Shown piece by piece: positions 25,743-33,743 of a stretch of DNA of 58,507 bases (positions within the stretch are counted from its first letter, which is position 1; the number at the start of each line of letters is the position of its first letter). The position numbers and the translations under genes were made by a program. Source of the stretch: Methanolinea sp. (GTDB taxonomy: Archaea > Halobacteriota > Methanomicrobia > Methanomicrobiales > Methanospirillaceae); assembly GCA_025453675.1 (NCBI GenBank), contig JALOPW010000013.1:1-58507 (forward strand). The letters run 5' to 3'. The notes below the pieces were generated by a model. That model was not told where the DNA came from. It did not search any database and saw only the letters and a program-made list of their open reading frames with translations.

Positions 25743-26003
25743 TTATTTCTCCTCCTTCTTCATCTCGATAGCCTCGCTCGGGCACTCCTCTACACAGAGG
25801 CCGCACCCCTTGCAGTAGTCGTAATCGGGGACCGGAAAGCCCTCCTCGTCCTCCCCGATGCAGCCCTCCGGGCAGACCTGGGAGCAAAGGCCGCATTTTG
25901 TGCACTTCTCGTGCAGGAACTCCGGGCGGAACGTCCTCCAGGAGCCTGTACGATTCTCCTTTGATTTTCCCGGCTTTGCCGAGCAGCCCAAACCGAGTGT
26001 CAT
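25743..26003 (-). CDS. porD: Pyruvate:ferredoxin oxidoreductase, delta subunit (2x[4Fe-4S] ferredoxin-like)
   Basis: The 86-residue subunit carries two ferredoxin motifs, CTKCGLCSQVCPEGC and CKGCGLCVEECPSEA, binding two [4Fe-4S] clusters that pass electrons between ferredoxin and the TPP site. The N-terminal 30 residues, with GSWRTFRPEF, are typical of PorD. It is packed between porC (3-base gap) and porA (1-base gap). Confidence 0.96.
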   Translation of the reverse strand: MTLGLGCSAKPGKSKENRTGSWRTFRPEFLHEKCTKCGLCSQVCPEGCIGEDEEGFPVPDYDYCKGCGLCVEECPSEAIEMKKEEK

Positions 26004-26006
26004 GGT

Positions 26007-26558
26007 TCAGGACGCCCCCTTCACGTGTTCGTAGGCTTCGCGGGCTGCCGCCACGTTCTTCTCGGCAAGCTCTCCCGAGAAACGCTGCCGGATAGCTCCC
26101 TCGAGTGCAGTGAGCCCGATCTCCCCGCTGGCTGCGGCAAATGCCCCCATCAGGGTGGTATTGGTGATGGGGAGGCCCAGGTGCTTCAGGGCCATCGAGG
26201 TGGCGTCTATCGTGATCACCTTCACCCCATGGGGAATGGGGTAGTTGAGGGCTTTTTCGGTGTTCACGATCACGATTCCGCCTTCCTTCAGTCCCTGGAA
26301 TACATTCACGTCACGGATCAGGGTGCTGTCCTGCACGATGATGTAATCAGGTTCGTACACCTGGCTCCTGAGCCGGACTTTCTGGTTATCAAACCGGACG
26401 AACGCCTGGACCGGGGCACCCCGGCGTTCGACCCCGAATGCCGGGAACGCCTGGGCATACACCCCGCCTGCGAATGCCGCCACGGCAATCAGTTCTGCAG
26501 CGGTCACTGATCCCTGTCCGCCACGGCCATGAATACGCAGCTCGCGCAAAGAAATCAC
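26007..26558 (-). CDS. porC: Pyruvate:ferredoxin oxidoreductase, gamma subunit
   Basis: The 183-residue subunit begins LRELRIHGRGGQGSVTAAELIA, the gamma-domain signature of 2-oxoacid ferredoxin oxidoreductases, and has FPAFGVERRGAPVQAFVRF. It leads the porCDAB operon. The start used is GTG at 26558; no strong ribosome binding site is visible and an AT-rich block sits immediately upstream, so a slightly later start or leaderless mRNA is possible. A perfect palindrome (26572-26583) lies in the promoter region. Confidence 0.95.
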   Translation of the reverse strand: MISLRELRIHGRGGQGSVTAAELIAVAAFAGGVYAQAFPAFGVERRGAPVQAFVRFDNQKVRLRSQVYEPDYIIVQDSTLIRDVNVFQGLKEGGIVIVNTEKALNYPIPHGVKVITIDATSMALKHLGLPITNTTLMGAFAAASGEIGLTALEGAIRQRFSGELAEKNVAAAREAYEHVKGAS

Positions 26559-26571
26559 AGTATAATTTTAC

Positions 26572-26583
26572 ATGATTAATCAT
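26572..26583. promoter_or_regulatory. 12-bp palindrome in the por promoter region
   Basis: ATGATTAATCAT is a perfect palindrome 14 bases upstream of the porC GTG, flanked by AT-rich sequence (TAAAATTATAC on one side, ATTTTAGTATG on the other on the minus strand). The overlap with candidate TATA boxes makes an operator plausible. Confidence 0.4.
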
Positions 26584-26681
26584 ACTAAAATGTTGAGATT
26601 TTGGGCCGGGCCTGACCATGATGCAATGGGTATCCCAGAATATTCCAGGGGAAAATGATGTGACTGAGCGCGGGTTGTGGG

Positions 26682-27557
26682 TCAGCAGCGCACATCCAGG
26701 CCCAGGATATCCCTGGTCCCCGCAAAGACCCTGGCAGCGATCAGGGCAAGCCCGTCAGCCGCGCACCATTCGTCATACACCGCAACTTCTTTCCCGAGGA
26801 GGGTTCCTACCTCCCCGGCGATGAGCGGAGCCATGGTCCCTGCCAGGGCTATCCTGGCGGCGGGGTTCAGGAGGAGGAGCGCGGCGCACTCCATTGCCGA
26901 GAAGAGCGCAAGCGCAGGAATGCGGCTTTCAGGGGGAAGTGTATGGTTCACCCCGGCATGGAGGAAAGCCTCGTTCGCGGTCAGATCGCCCCGGTCCACC
27001 TTCCGGATGGCCCCCACGTCGAGCGCCCCATGCTCAGTCCCGGGGGCAAAGATGCAGGCATCCAGGGCCCCCTCCAGGCGCCCTTCTTTTACCAGGATGC
27101 TGACCGTATTGGAGCTCACGTCAGAGATCACCACGTCGCCGCCGAGGTCTTCGACCACCCGGTAGGCAATCCCCACCTTCTCCGGGCTGGCCTGGTGAGA
27201 GTAGACGAAAAAGCGGGGATCGGTGGGTGACCCACGGTGCAGGCCGGGGATGGCCACTGCGGGGATGCCGCTCTCCGCCACCTGGTCAAAGACGCGGGTC
27301 CCTCCCCCGGTGTGCTTTCCTGCCCCCTCCCTGCTGACAAGCCCGCGGTTCACCAGGGACCGGAGGGGTGTTATAGCAGAGAAGTTGTCTCCCATCGAGT
27401 AGGTGAGGGCAATCCCCTCGATCTCCTCGATCCGGCCCAGGGCGGTGAGGTCCTCAATACGGAACGAGACCGCATCCTCCCTTGGGATCTTGAACCGGCG
27501 GCCGTCCCCGGCAGAGAAGCGCAGCGCTGAAGTCCCGTGGTCGATCCCGATGAACAT
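26682..27557 (-). CDS. Methanogenesis marker protein 12
   Basis: The 291-residue protein starts MFIGIDHGTSALRFS, an actin-like/ASKHA ATPase phosphate-1 motif, and contains DVVISDVSSNTVSILV and APGTEHGALDVGAI. It corresponds to the TIGR03281 methanogenesis marker 12 family, found only in methanogens and related to acetate/butyrate kinases. Its biochemical role is not settled. The ATG at 27557 is preferred because AGGAGT stands nine bases ahead; in-frame ATGs farther up lack this. It is divergent from the epimerase gene at 27599. Confidence 0.9.
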   Translation of the reverse strand: MFIGIDHGTSALRFSAGDGRRFKIPREDAVSFRIEDLTALGRIEEIEGIALTYSMGDNFSAITPLRSLVNRGLVSREGAGKHTGGGTRVFDQVAESGIPAVAIPGLHRGSPTDPRFFVYSHQASPEKVGIAYRVVEDLGGDVVISDVSSNTVSILVKEGRLEGALDACIFAPGTEHGALDVGAIRKVDRGDLTANEAFLHAGVNHTLPPESRIPALALFSAMECAALLLLNPAARIALAGTMAPLIAGEVGTLLGKEVAVYDEWCAADGLALIAARVFAGTRDILGLDVRC

Positions 27558-27598
27558 AGCAGTACTCCTATACATAACGGCCGCATACATATTAGAGT

Positions 27599-28531
27599 AT
27601 GATGCGGTGCATGGTGACCGGGGGAGCCGGGTTCATCGGCTCCCACCTGGCAGACGCCCTGGTGGCGCGGGGGGACGATGTCCTGGTCATCGATTCCCTG
27701 CGTACCGGCTCGGAGGACAACCTCCGCGGCCATCTCTCCCGTGGGAGCATACGGCTCCTCCGGCGGGACCTCCTCGGAGACGGGTGGCAGGACTCGCTCA
27801 CCGGTATCCGGAGGGTCTACCACCTGGCTGCCGACCCTGATGTCCGCCAGAGCGCGGTCTCCCCTGAGTCCCAGGTGCAGCAGAACCTCCTTGCGACCTG
27901 GAGGGTGCTCGAGGCCATGCGGGAGGCTGCGGTCCCCGAGATCGTGTTCACCTCCACCTCCACCGTGTACGGGGATGCCACGGTGATCCCGACCCCTGAA
28001 GAGTATGCACCGCTTGAGCCCATCTCCGTCTATGGCGCCACCAAACTGGCCTGTGAGGCATTGATCTCCTCTTATTGCCACAGTTTCGGGATGCAGGCAT
28101 GGATATACCGGTTCGCGAACATCATCGGGGAGCGAAGCAATCACGGGGTGATCTGGGACTTCATCCATAAACTTCGGCAGGATCCACGGAACCTCGAGAT
28201 CCTGGGAGACGGGAGGCAGTCCAAGTCTTACCTGGAGGTGTCTGCCTGCGTTGATGCCATGCTCTATGCAGCAGATCACTCCGATCGCAGGGTCAACACC
28301 TTCAATATCGGCTCTGATGACTGGATCGATGTCCGGACCATCGCCGACCTGGTGGTGGAGGGAATGGGCCTCTCAGGGGTCACCTACCGCTTTACCGGCG
28401 GAGAACGCGGCTGGGTGGGGGACGTCCCCAGGATGCAGCTCTCGGTTGAGAAGCTGCGCACACTAGGGTGGAAACCGTCGATCGATTCGGGAGAGAGCGT
28501 GAAGAGGGCAGTTTCAGCAATGCTGGGGTGA
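27599..28531 (+). CDS. NAD-dependent nucleotide-sugar epimerase (extended SDR)
   Basis: The 310-residue enzyme has the NAD-binding VTGGAGFIGSHLADAL motif, the catalytic Ser/Thr region STSTVYGDA and the YGATKLACE Tyr-Lys pair. It resembles UDP-glucose 4-epimerases and related epimerase/dehydratases acting on nucleotide sugars in the cytosol. ATG ATG occurs at 27599, so either codon may start. Followed three bases later by a small membrane protein gene. It could feed the surface-glycan pathway encoded elsewhere in the window. Confidence 0.88.
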   Translation: MMRCMVTGGAGFIGSHLADALVARGDDVLVIDSLRTGSEDNLRGHLSRGSIRLLRRDLLGDGWQDSLTGIRRVYHLAADPDVRQSAVSPESQVQQNLLATWRVLEAMREAAVPEIVFTSTSTVYGDATVIPTPEEYAPLEPISVYGATKLACEALISSYCHSFGMQAWIYRFANIIGERSNHGVIWDFIHKLRQDPRNLEILGDGRQSKSYLEVSACVDAMLYAADHSDRRVNTFNIGSDDWIDVRTIADLVVEGMGLSGVTYRFTGGERGWVGDVPRMQLSVEKLRTLGWKPSIDSGESVKRAVSAMLG

Positions 28532-28534
28532 GGA

Positions 28535-29002
28535 ATGGATCTGCTGGCAGCGTGTACGGTAATAATACTCGGGGCCCTGCCGTTCTTCGAGGCCCGCTAT
28601 GCCATGCCGGCTGCCACCCTGTACGGGTTTTCCCCCCGGACCGCTTTTGCCCTGGGCATGACGGGGAACATCCTGGCGGTCATAGCCCTGCTCCTGCCCC
28701 TTAAACCGGTATCAGGCTGGTTGAGAGCCGGGTCCGCGTGCATGGAGCGGTTCTTCACCTGGCTTTTTGACCGGACCCGCCGGCACGAAGGGATCATCCA
28801 GAAATATGGCGCCCCTGCCCGCTTCCTCTTCGTAGCCATGCCCGTGCCGGTTACAGGAACCTGGAGCGGGTGCGCGGCAGCGTATGTCTTCGGCATCCCG
28901 TTCCGGGGGACCTTCCCGGCCATTGTCTGCGGCGCGGTCACTGCTGCTCTCATCACCACCCTTCCCCTGCCGGGGCTGATACACGCATTCGGAGGAGCCT
29001 GA
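28535..29002 (+). CDS. Small multidrug export-like membrane protein (PF06695 type)
   Basis: The 155-residue protein has four or five hydrophobic segments, and the family marks LGALPFFEARYAMPAA, QKYGAPARFLFVAMPVPVTGTWSGCAAAYVFG. The middle loop (FDRTRRHEGIIQ) is basic. The family was named for a distant link to small exporters; its transport activity is unproven. It sits between the epimerase and apgM with gaps of three and two bases, suggesting one operon. Confidence 0.83.
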   Translation: MDLLAACTVIILGALPFFEARYAMPAATLYGFSPRTAFALGMTGNILAVIALLLPLKPVSGWLRAGSACMERFFTWLFDRTRRHEGIIQKYGAPARFLFVAMPVPVTGTWSGCAAAYVFGIPFRGTFPAIVCGAVTAALITTLPLPGLIHAFGGA

Positions 29003-29004
29003 TC

Positions 29005-30162
29005 ATGAAATACCTCGTCATACTCGGAGACGGGATGGCCGATGAGCCTATCCCTGAACTTGGGGACCGGACCCCTCTCGAGGAGGCACGCACCCCGCAC
29101 ATGGACCGCATCGCGAGGGATGGGTGCTGCGGTCTCCTGCGGACCATTCCCGAAGGCTGCGAGGCAGGGTCTGATATTGCCAACCTCTCCATCCTGGGAT
29201 ATGACCCCCGCCGGTTCTACACCGGCAGGGGTCCATTGGAGGCAGCGAGCATGGGGATACTCCTGAAGGCATCCGATATGGCCTACCGCTGCAACCTCTC
29301 CACCGTGATACATGGGGTCATGGCTGATTTCTCGGCCGGCCATATCTCCAGCGCAGAGGGTGCGTCACTCCTCTCTGCACTGGACAGGGAGATCTCTCCG
29401 GCGCGGGTCTACCCCGGGGTGAGCTACCGGAACATCCTGGTGCTCCCCGGGGCAGCGGGAGCGACCACGGTTCCGCCCCACGATATCGTCGGCCAGGAGA
29501 TCACCTCCCACCTTCCAGAAGGGAACGATGCCCCCCATCTCCAGAAATGCGTGGAGGCCTCAAGGAGGGTCTTTGCAGGACACCCCGTGAACCGGGACCG
29601 TATATCACGGGGCCTTTCGCCTGCCACCCAGATATGGCCATGGAGCGGGGGCAGGACTCCCCTCCTCACGCCCTTTGCGGAGAAGTACGGGAAGAGGGGT
29701 GGCATCATCTCGGCTGTGGACCTGCTCAAGGGAATAGGGCGCTGTGCAGGCATGGAGATCATCGATGTCCCTGGTGCAACAGGGTACCTGGATACCGACT
29801 ACCAGGCCAAGGCCCGCTATGCCCTTTTGGCGCTGGAGCACCTGGACTTTGTGTATATCCACGTGGAAGCACCCGACGAGGCCGGGCACCTGGGGAGCAT
29901 CAGGGAGAAGGTGACCGCCATCGAGCGCGTGGACGAGATGATCGGCACCATCCTGGGTGAGTTCACCGGGGTGGTCGCCATCCTCCCGGATCACCCCACA
30001 CCCATCAGGATCAAGACCCATACCGCCGACCCGGTGCCCTTCGCCATACTGGGAAAAGGGAGGGACTCATGCACCTCATTCTCCGAGAAGGAAGCGGCTC
30101 TGGGGAAGTTCGGGGTGATGGAAGGTCCGGAATTCCTCCCTCTCCTCTTTGAGCGATGCTGA
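29005..30162 (+). CDS. apgM: Cofactor-independent phosphoglycerate mutase, archaeal type
   Basis: The 385-residue enzyme interconverts 3- and 2-phosphoglycerate. It belongs to the alkaline-phosphatase fold: KYLVILGDGMADEPI opens with the metal-binding Asp, SDIANLSILGYDP contains the phospho-Ser nucleophile, and the C-terminal half has HVEAPDEAGHLGS and LPDHPTP with the remaining metal ligands. GGAGGAG precedes the ATG at 29005. Longer frames reaching into the upstream gene are rejected for lack of similarity. Gluconeogenic use in methanogens is expected. Confidence 0.95.
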   Translation: MKYLVILGDGMADEPIPELGDRTPLEEARTPHMDRIARDGCCGLLRTIPEGCEAGSDIANLSILGYDPRRFYTGRGPLEAASMGILLKASDMAYRCNLSTVIHGVMADFSAGHISSAEGASLLSALDREISPARVYPGVSYRNILVLPGAAGATTVPPHDIVGQEITSHLPEGNDAPHLQKCVEASRRVFAGHPVNRDRISRGLSPATQIWPWSGGRTPLLTPFAEKYGKRGGIISAVDLLKGIGRCAGMEIIDVPGATGYLDTDYQAKARYALLALEHLDFVYIHVEAPDEAGHLGSIREKVTAIERVDEMIGTILGEFTGVVAILPDHPTPIRIKTHTADPVPFAILGKGRDSCTSFSEKEAALGKFGVMEGPEFLPLLFERC

Positions 30163-30235
30163 TTCACATTCGCCCATGGCAATCCGGGCGGGGGGGAAGC
30201 ATTGTATTCCCCAACCGCCATCACTCTCTTGTCGC

Positions 30236-31771
30236 ATGAAAGAGGCATGGCTTTTTGACGAACTCGAACGGGTGGCCGGCCCGCTCTCCCCCCTCCAGAA
30301 GATACTCCTCGGGACTGACGGATCGGTGACCAGGATCCTGGAACTGGCTACCGGGGCACCGGTGACCATCACCACCCTATTGCAGACGGTGGAGGTGGCG
30401 GACGAGGAGGTGGCGGAGAGGCTGAATGTCCCGAAGGGGCAGGAGGTCAACCACCGGATCGTGGAACTGAAGAACACCAGTACAGGGGAGACGCTCATCT
30501 ATGCAGAGTCCTACACCCCGCTCTCCCGCCTCTCCTCCTCTTTCCGGGAGGACCTGATGCGGGCCGATATCCCGATCGGAAGGATACTGGAACGTCACCA
30601 GCTGGAGACGAGGAGGGAGATCGTGAAGGTGTCCGCGGGTCCCCGCCCGGGCCCCGTCGCAGAACGATTCGGCCTCTCCGGAACCCCGAGGTTTCTCTCC
30701 CGGCAGTACCGGATCATCCACCAGGAGCATCCACTCATGCATATCGAGGAGGTATTCCCTGCCGGGCAGTTCACAGGTGACAGGAGGGTGATGATCAACG
30801 CTCCATCCCGGCTGCACCTGGGTCTCCTCGATATGAACGGGGTACTGGGCAGGATCGACGGCGGTATCGGACTTGCGATCGACGAGCCCTGCCTCATTCT
30901 CTCTGCCAGGAGAAGCGATACGTTCCTTGTGGAGGGGGGTGATGCCGATACACGTGAGAGGATCCTCGCTGCCACCACTGCCGTCTCACACTCCCTCCAT
31001 CTTCCGGGATCAGCGGAGTTCACCATCCAGTCCCACTTTCCCGGCCACGTGGGGCTGGGAAGGGGGACGCAACTGGCTCTCTCTGCCGCCTGTGCGCTGT
31101 GCCATCTTTACGGCCAGGTCTGGAAGCCCGGGGATATTGCGCGGGTGACCGGGCGCGGGGGCACCTCCGGGATCGGGACTGCCTCCTTCGCATCGGGGGG
31201 GTTCCTCATGGACGGCGGGCATTCCTTTGGAGAATCCCTTGATAAGAACGCGTTTCTCCCGTCTTCAGCTTCCTCCGGGGTCCGCCCGCCAGAGGTCGTG
31301 CTGAGACGCGATTTTCCGCCCGCCTGGAAGGTCCTGCTGGTCATCCCGGACATCCCGCCTGGAGCCAGCGGAGGGACCGAGAGAGAGATGTTCTCCCGTT
31401 TCTGCCCGGTGCCCCTGGACGAGGTGCGGGAACTCTGCCACCTGGTGCTGGTATCGCTCCTGCCCGGTCTCGCAGAGGAGGACCTGGACCTCTTCGGATC
31501 CGCGGTGAACCGGATGCAGGAACTGGGGTTCAAGAAGATTGAGAACGGGCTGCAGCCGCCCCTTGTCGGTGAACTCCTGAAGGCCATGCGGGAGGCGGGC
31601 GCCGCGGGTGCGGGACTGAGTTCCTTCGGGCCTGCGACGTACGCATTCGGGGAGGGGAGCATGCAGGGCGTGGAGAGTGCCGCAAGGGAACTCCTCCAGT
31701 CTGCCGGGGGGGGTGGGCGCATCCTCCTTACCAGGGCAAGGAACACCGGGGCCATGGTCACCATGGCATAA
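30236..31771 (+). CDS. Chorismate lyase-like domain fused to beta-RFAP synthase (methanopterin biosynthesis)
   Basis: This 511-residue protein joins two enzymes. Residues 1-175 match archaeal chorismate lyase (PF01947/DUF98): LLGTDGSVTRILE, YAESYTPLSRL and RADIPIGRILE. Such proteins are proposed to make 4-hydroxybenzoate. Residues about 184-511 are beta-ribofuranosylaminobenzene 5'-phosphate synthase-like, a GHMP-fold enzyme: INAPSRLHLGLLDMNG, FPGHVGLGRGTQ (268-279) and TGRGGTSGIGTASFASGG. RFAP synthase condenses a benzoate with PRPP in tetrahydromethanopterin synthesis. The two are therefore likely consecutive steps. Start at ATG 30236, MKEAWLFDELE; earlier in-frame ATGs read through apgM. 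The join at 175-184 has no stop or frame change. Confidence 0.88.
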   Translation: MKEAWLFDELERVAGPLSPLQKILLGTDGSVTRILELATGAPVTITTLLQTVEVADEEVAERLNVPKGQEVNHRIVELKNTSTGETLIYAESYTPLSRLSSSFREDLMRADIPIGRILERHQLETRREIVKVSAGPRPGPVAERFGLSGTPRFLSRQYRIIHQEHPLMHIEEVFPAGQFTGDRRVMINAPSRLHLGLLDMNGVLGRIDGGIGLAIDEPCLILSARRSDTFLVEGGDADTRERILAATTAVSHSLHLPGSAEFTIQSHFPGHVGLGRGTQLALSAACALCHLYGQVWKPGDIARVTGRGGTSGIGTASFASGGFLMDGGHSFGESLDKNAFLPSSASSGVRPPEVVLRRDFPPAWKVLLVIPDIPPGASGGTEREMFSRFCPVPLDEVRELCHLVLVSLLPGLAEEDLDLFGSAVNRMQELGFKKIENGLQPPLVGELLKAMREAGAAGAGLSSFGPATYAFGEGSMQGVESAARELLQSAGGGGRILLTRARNTGAMVTMA

Positions 31772-31984
31772 CTCGCGAACCCCCGGGCGGTCTATTGGCC
31801 CGTATCCGGGCGCCGGGGGATGGCATGCCATTCACAGGACGGAGGCGTGCCGGATGCCCCGTGGTCAGACAGTGGGCAGATGTGAATGATGCATGCCTCC
31901 ACCCCGGGAGGACGAAGGCAGGGTATGCGGGGGATGTCCTGGCCGGAGGCACTTTCATTAGAAATACCGGCTGAATATGGTACT

Positions 31985-32494
31985 ATGAGCGGGCCAAAGA
32001 CCCTCACCATCGGCATCACGGTGAACCTGGAGCATTACGAGAACCTCCGCCTGGAAGTGAACGGAGAGGTGCAGAGCCAGGATGATGCCCGTGACCTGGC
32101 CCGTTTTCTGTACGACGTGATGGGAACCTACGGGCGCGGCGACCCGGCCACCATGGAGCGGATCGAGAACTTCCGGAGACGGGTTCTCCCAGTCCCGGAT
32201 GGTACAGGGGAGACGGGATCGACCGCCTTCCACCAGGCCACAACCCCACCGGTCCCGACCGGGACGGGGGCATCGGGCAGCAGTCTTCCCGGCCCCGGGG
32301 CAGAGGGTCCGGCGCCTGTCCTGCAGCCGCACCTCTCTCCTGCCGCTGAAATTCCGGAATTGAAGGAGCAGAGAGGTGCCGGGGGTGTGGCAACCTGCGA
32401 GGACTGCGGCACACCAGTCAACCAGGCCGAACAGAAGATGAGCATGCTCTTTACCAGCAGGGTCTTATGCCGGAAATGCCTGAAGAAGGTATGA
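31985..32494 (+). CDS. Hypothetical protein with C-terminal zinc ribbon
   Basis: The 169-residue protein is not a family I can name. The N-terminal 60 residues form a small alpha/beta domain (LTIGITVNLEHYENLRLEVNG). A Pro/Gly/Thr-rich linker covers about 75-125. The C-terminus is a treble-clef or zinc ribbon, CEDCGTPVNQAEQKMSMLFTSRVLCRKC. The ATG at 31985 follows an AT-rich box (TTTCATTAGAAAT) about 25 bases upstream, consistent with a leaderless mRNA. It precedes orc1/cdc6 by about 40 bases on the same strand, so a replication or repair link is possible but unproven. Confidence 0.6.
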   Translation: MSGPKTLTIGITVNLEHYENLRLEVNGEVQSQDDARDLARFLYDVMGTYGRGDPATMERIENFRRRVLPVPDGTGETGSTAFHQATTPPVPTGTGASGSSLPGPGAEGPAPVLQPHLSPAAEIPELKEQRGAGGVATCEDCGTPVNQAEQKMSMLFTSRVLCRKCLKKV

Positions 32495-32534
32495 GGAAGG
32501 AGACGATGCGGATGGGGGAGAATCCTGCAGGAGC

Positions 32535-33668
32535 GTGGTCCGGGTGAAGAAGAACCTCCTGATGTGGGATGAGACCCTCTTTCGTGATCCTGAAGTCTTT
32601 GAGATTGATTACGTACCCGAGCAGTTCAATTTCCGGGAGACGCAGATGCGCGAGCTGGCATTCCAGATCCGGCCCGGGCTGCGGGGGGGGCGCCCCCTCA
32701 ATACCATCTGCCGGGGCCTTCCGGGGACGGGAAAGACCACCAGTGTGAAGAAGCTCTTCACCGAGATCGAGGTGACCACCAAAAAACTGGTTCCCATCCA
32801 TATCAACTGCCAGATTGACAACACCAAGTTCGCCATCTTCTCCCAGATTTACCGCAGGCTTTCAGGCCACCTCCCCCCCGCCTCGGGCACCTCCTTCAAG
32901 CAGGTATTCGATGCCATCGCCCGTATCCTGATCAAAGAGGAGCAGGTGCTCCTGCTCGCGCTTGACGATGCCAATTACCTCCTCTATGAGAACGAGATAA
33001 ACAAGGTTCTCTACACACTCCTCCGCTCCCACGAGGCCTATCCGGGGACCCGGGTGGGGGTGATCATGATCGTCAGCGATATGGACGTGGATCTCGGCAG
33101 GGAGGTGGACGCACGGGTATCCTCGGTCTTCCGCCCCACCGAGATCTATTTTCCCCCCTACACCATGGAGGAGGTGAGAACCATCATCGGCGAACGGGTG
33201 ATGCAGGGGCTCTATCCTGGCTGCCTCCCGGCACCCATGTTCGACCTGGTGGTGGAACAGACCCAGAAGAGCGGGGATCTCAGGGTAGGGGTAGACCTCC
33301 TGAAACGGGCTGCACTGAACGCGGAGAAACGGGCCAGCAGGGTGATCGAGAGGGATGATATCTGCGGTGCCTACCAGGTATCGCGCTACCTTCACCTGGC
33401 CTACTCAGTCAAGACCCTGAAGACCGAGGAGAAGGCGCTGCTCAGGACCCTGGCACTTCATGCCGGGCAGGGAGGCGAGATGAATGCGGGGGAGGTCTAT
33501 AAAGCAGTGAAGGAAGAGTCGGCACTCGGATACACCCGTTTTTACGAGATGGTGAAGAAGTTTGATGCTATGCGCCTGGTGAACCTTGAATACCGGGACG
33601 GAAAAGGCCGCACGAGGGTGATCAGCCTCCGTTATGACCCGGCGAAAATAATCGATTATCTCTCCTGA
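32535..33668 (+). CDS. cdc6: Orc1/Cdc6-type replication initiator
   Basis: The 377-residue AAA+ protein starts VKKNLLMWDETLFRDPEVFEIDYVPE and has Walker A RGLPGTGKTT near residue 61. Walker B reads LLLALDDANYL, with DD in place of the common DE. A C-terminal winged helix begins near 290 (KTLKTEEKALLRTLALHA). Archaeal Orc1/Cdc6 proteins bind origin repeats and load MCM. The GTG at 32535 is used; a second GTG three codons later (VKKNLL) may be the true start. I found no clear ORB-type repeats within several hundred bases. The gene ends just before the mch promoter. Confidence 0.93.
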   Translation: MVRVKKNLLMWDETLFRDPEVFEIDYVPEQFNFRETQMRELAFQIRPGLRGGRPLNTICRGLPGTGKTTSVKKLFTEIEVTTKKLVPIHINCQIDNTKFAIFSQIYRRLSGHLPPASGTSFKQVFDAIARILIKEEQVLLLALDDANYLLYENEINKVLYTLLRSHEAYPGTRVGVIMIVSDMDVDLGREVDARVSSVFRPTEIYFPPYTMEEVRTIIGERVMQGLYPGCLPAPMFDLVVEQTQKSGDLRVGVDLLKRAALNAEKRASRVIERDDICGAYQVSRYLHLAYSVKTLKTEEKALLRTLALHAGQGGEMNAGEVYKAVKEESALGYTRFYEMVKKFDAMRLVNLEYRDGKGRTRVISLRYDPAKIIDYLS

Positions 33669-33670
33669 TC

Positions 33671-33680
33671 TTTTTATAAA
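33671..33680 (+). promoter_or_regulatory. Putative mch promoter (box A)
   Basis: TTTTTATAAA is a strong archaeal TATA box about 65 bases upstream of the mch GTG. The same T-rich block may serve to end the cdc6 transcript. Confidence 0.55.
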
Positions 33681-33743
33681 ACGATCATTTGATAACTCTT
33701 ATCACTTCTCCTGCCATGTTCTATGGTAAAGGGGGTACTCCAC

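Noticed and set aside
31818-31833. Palindrome ATGGCATGCCAT before the zinc-ribbon gene
   Set aside because: Located about 155 bases from the start and away from the likely TATA box; a single 12-bp palindrome in GC-rich DNA could be chance.
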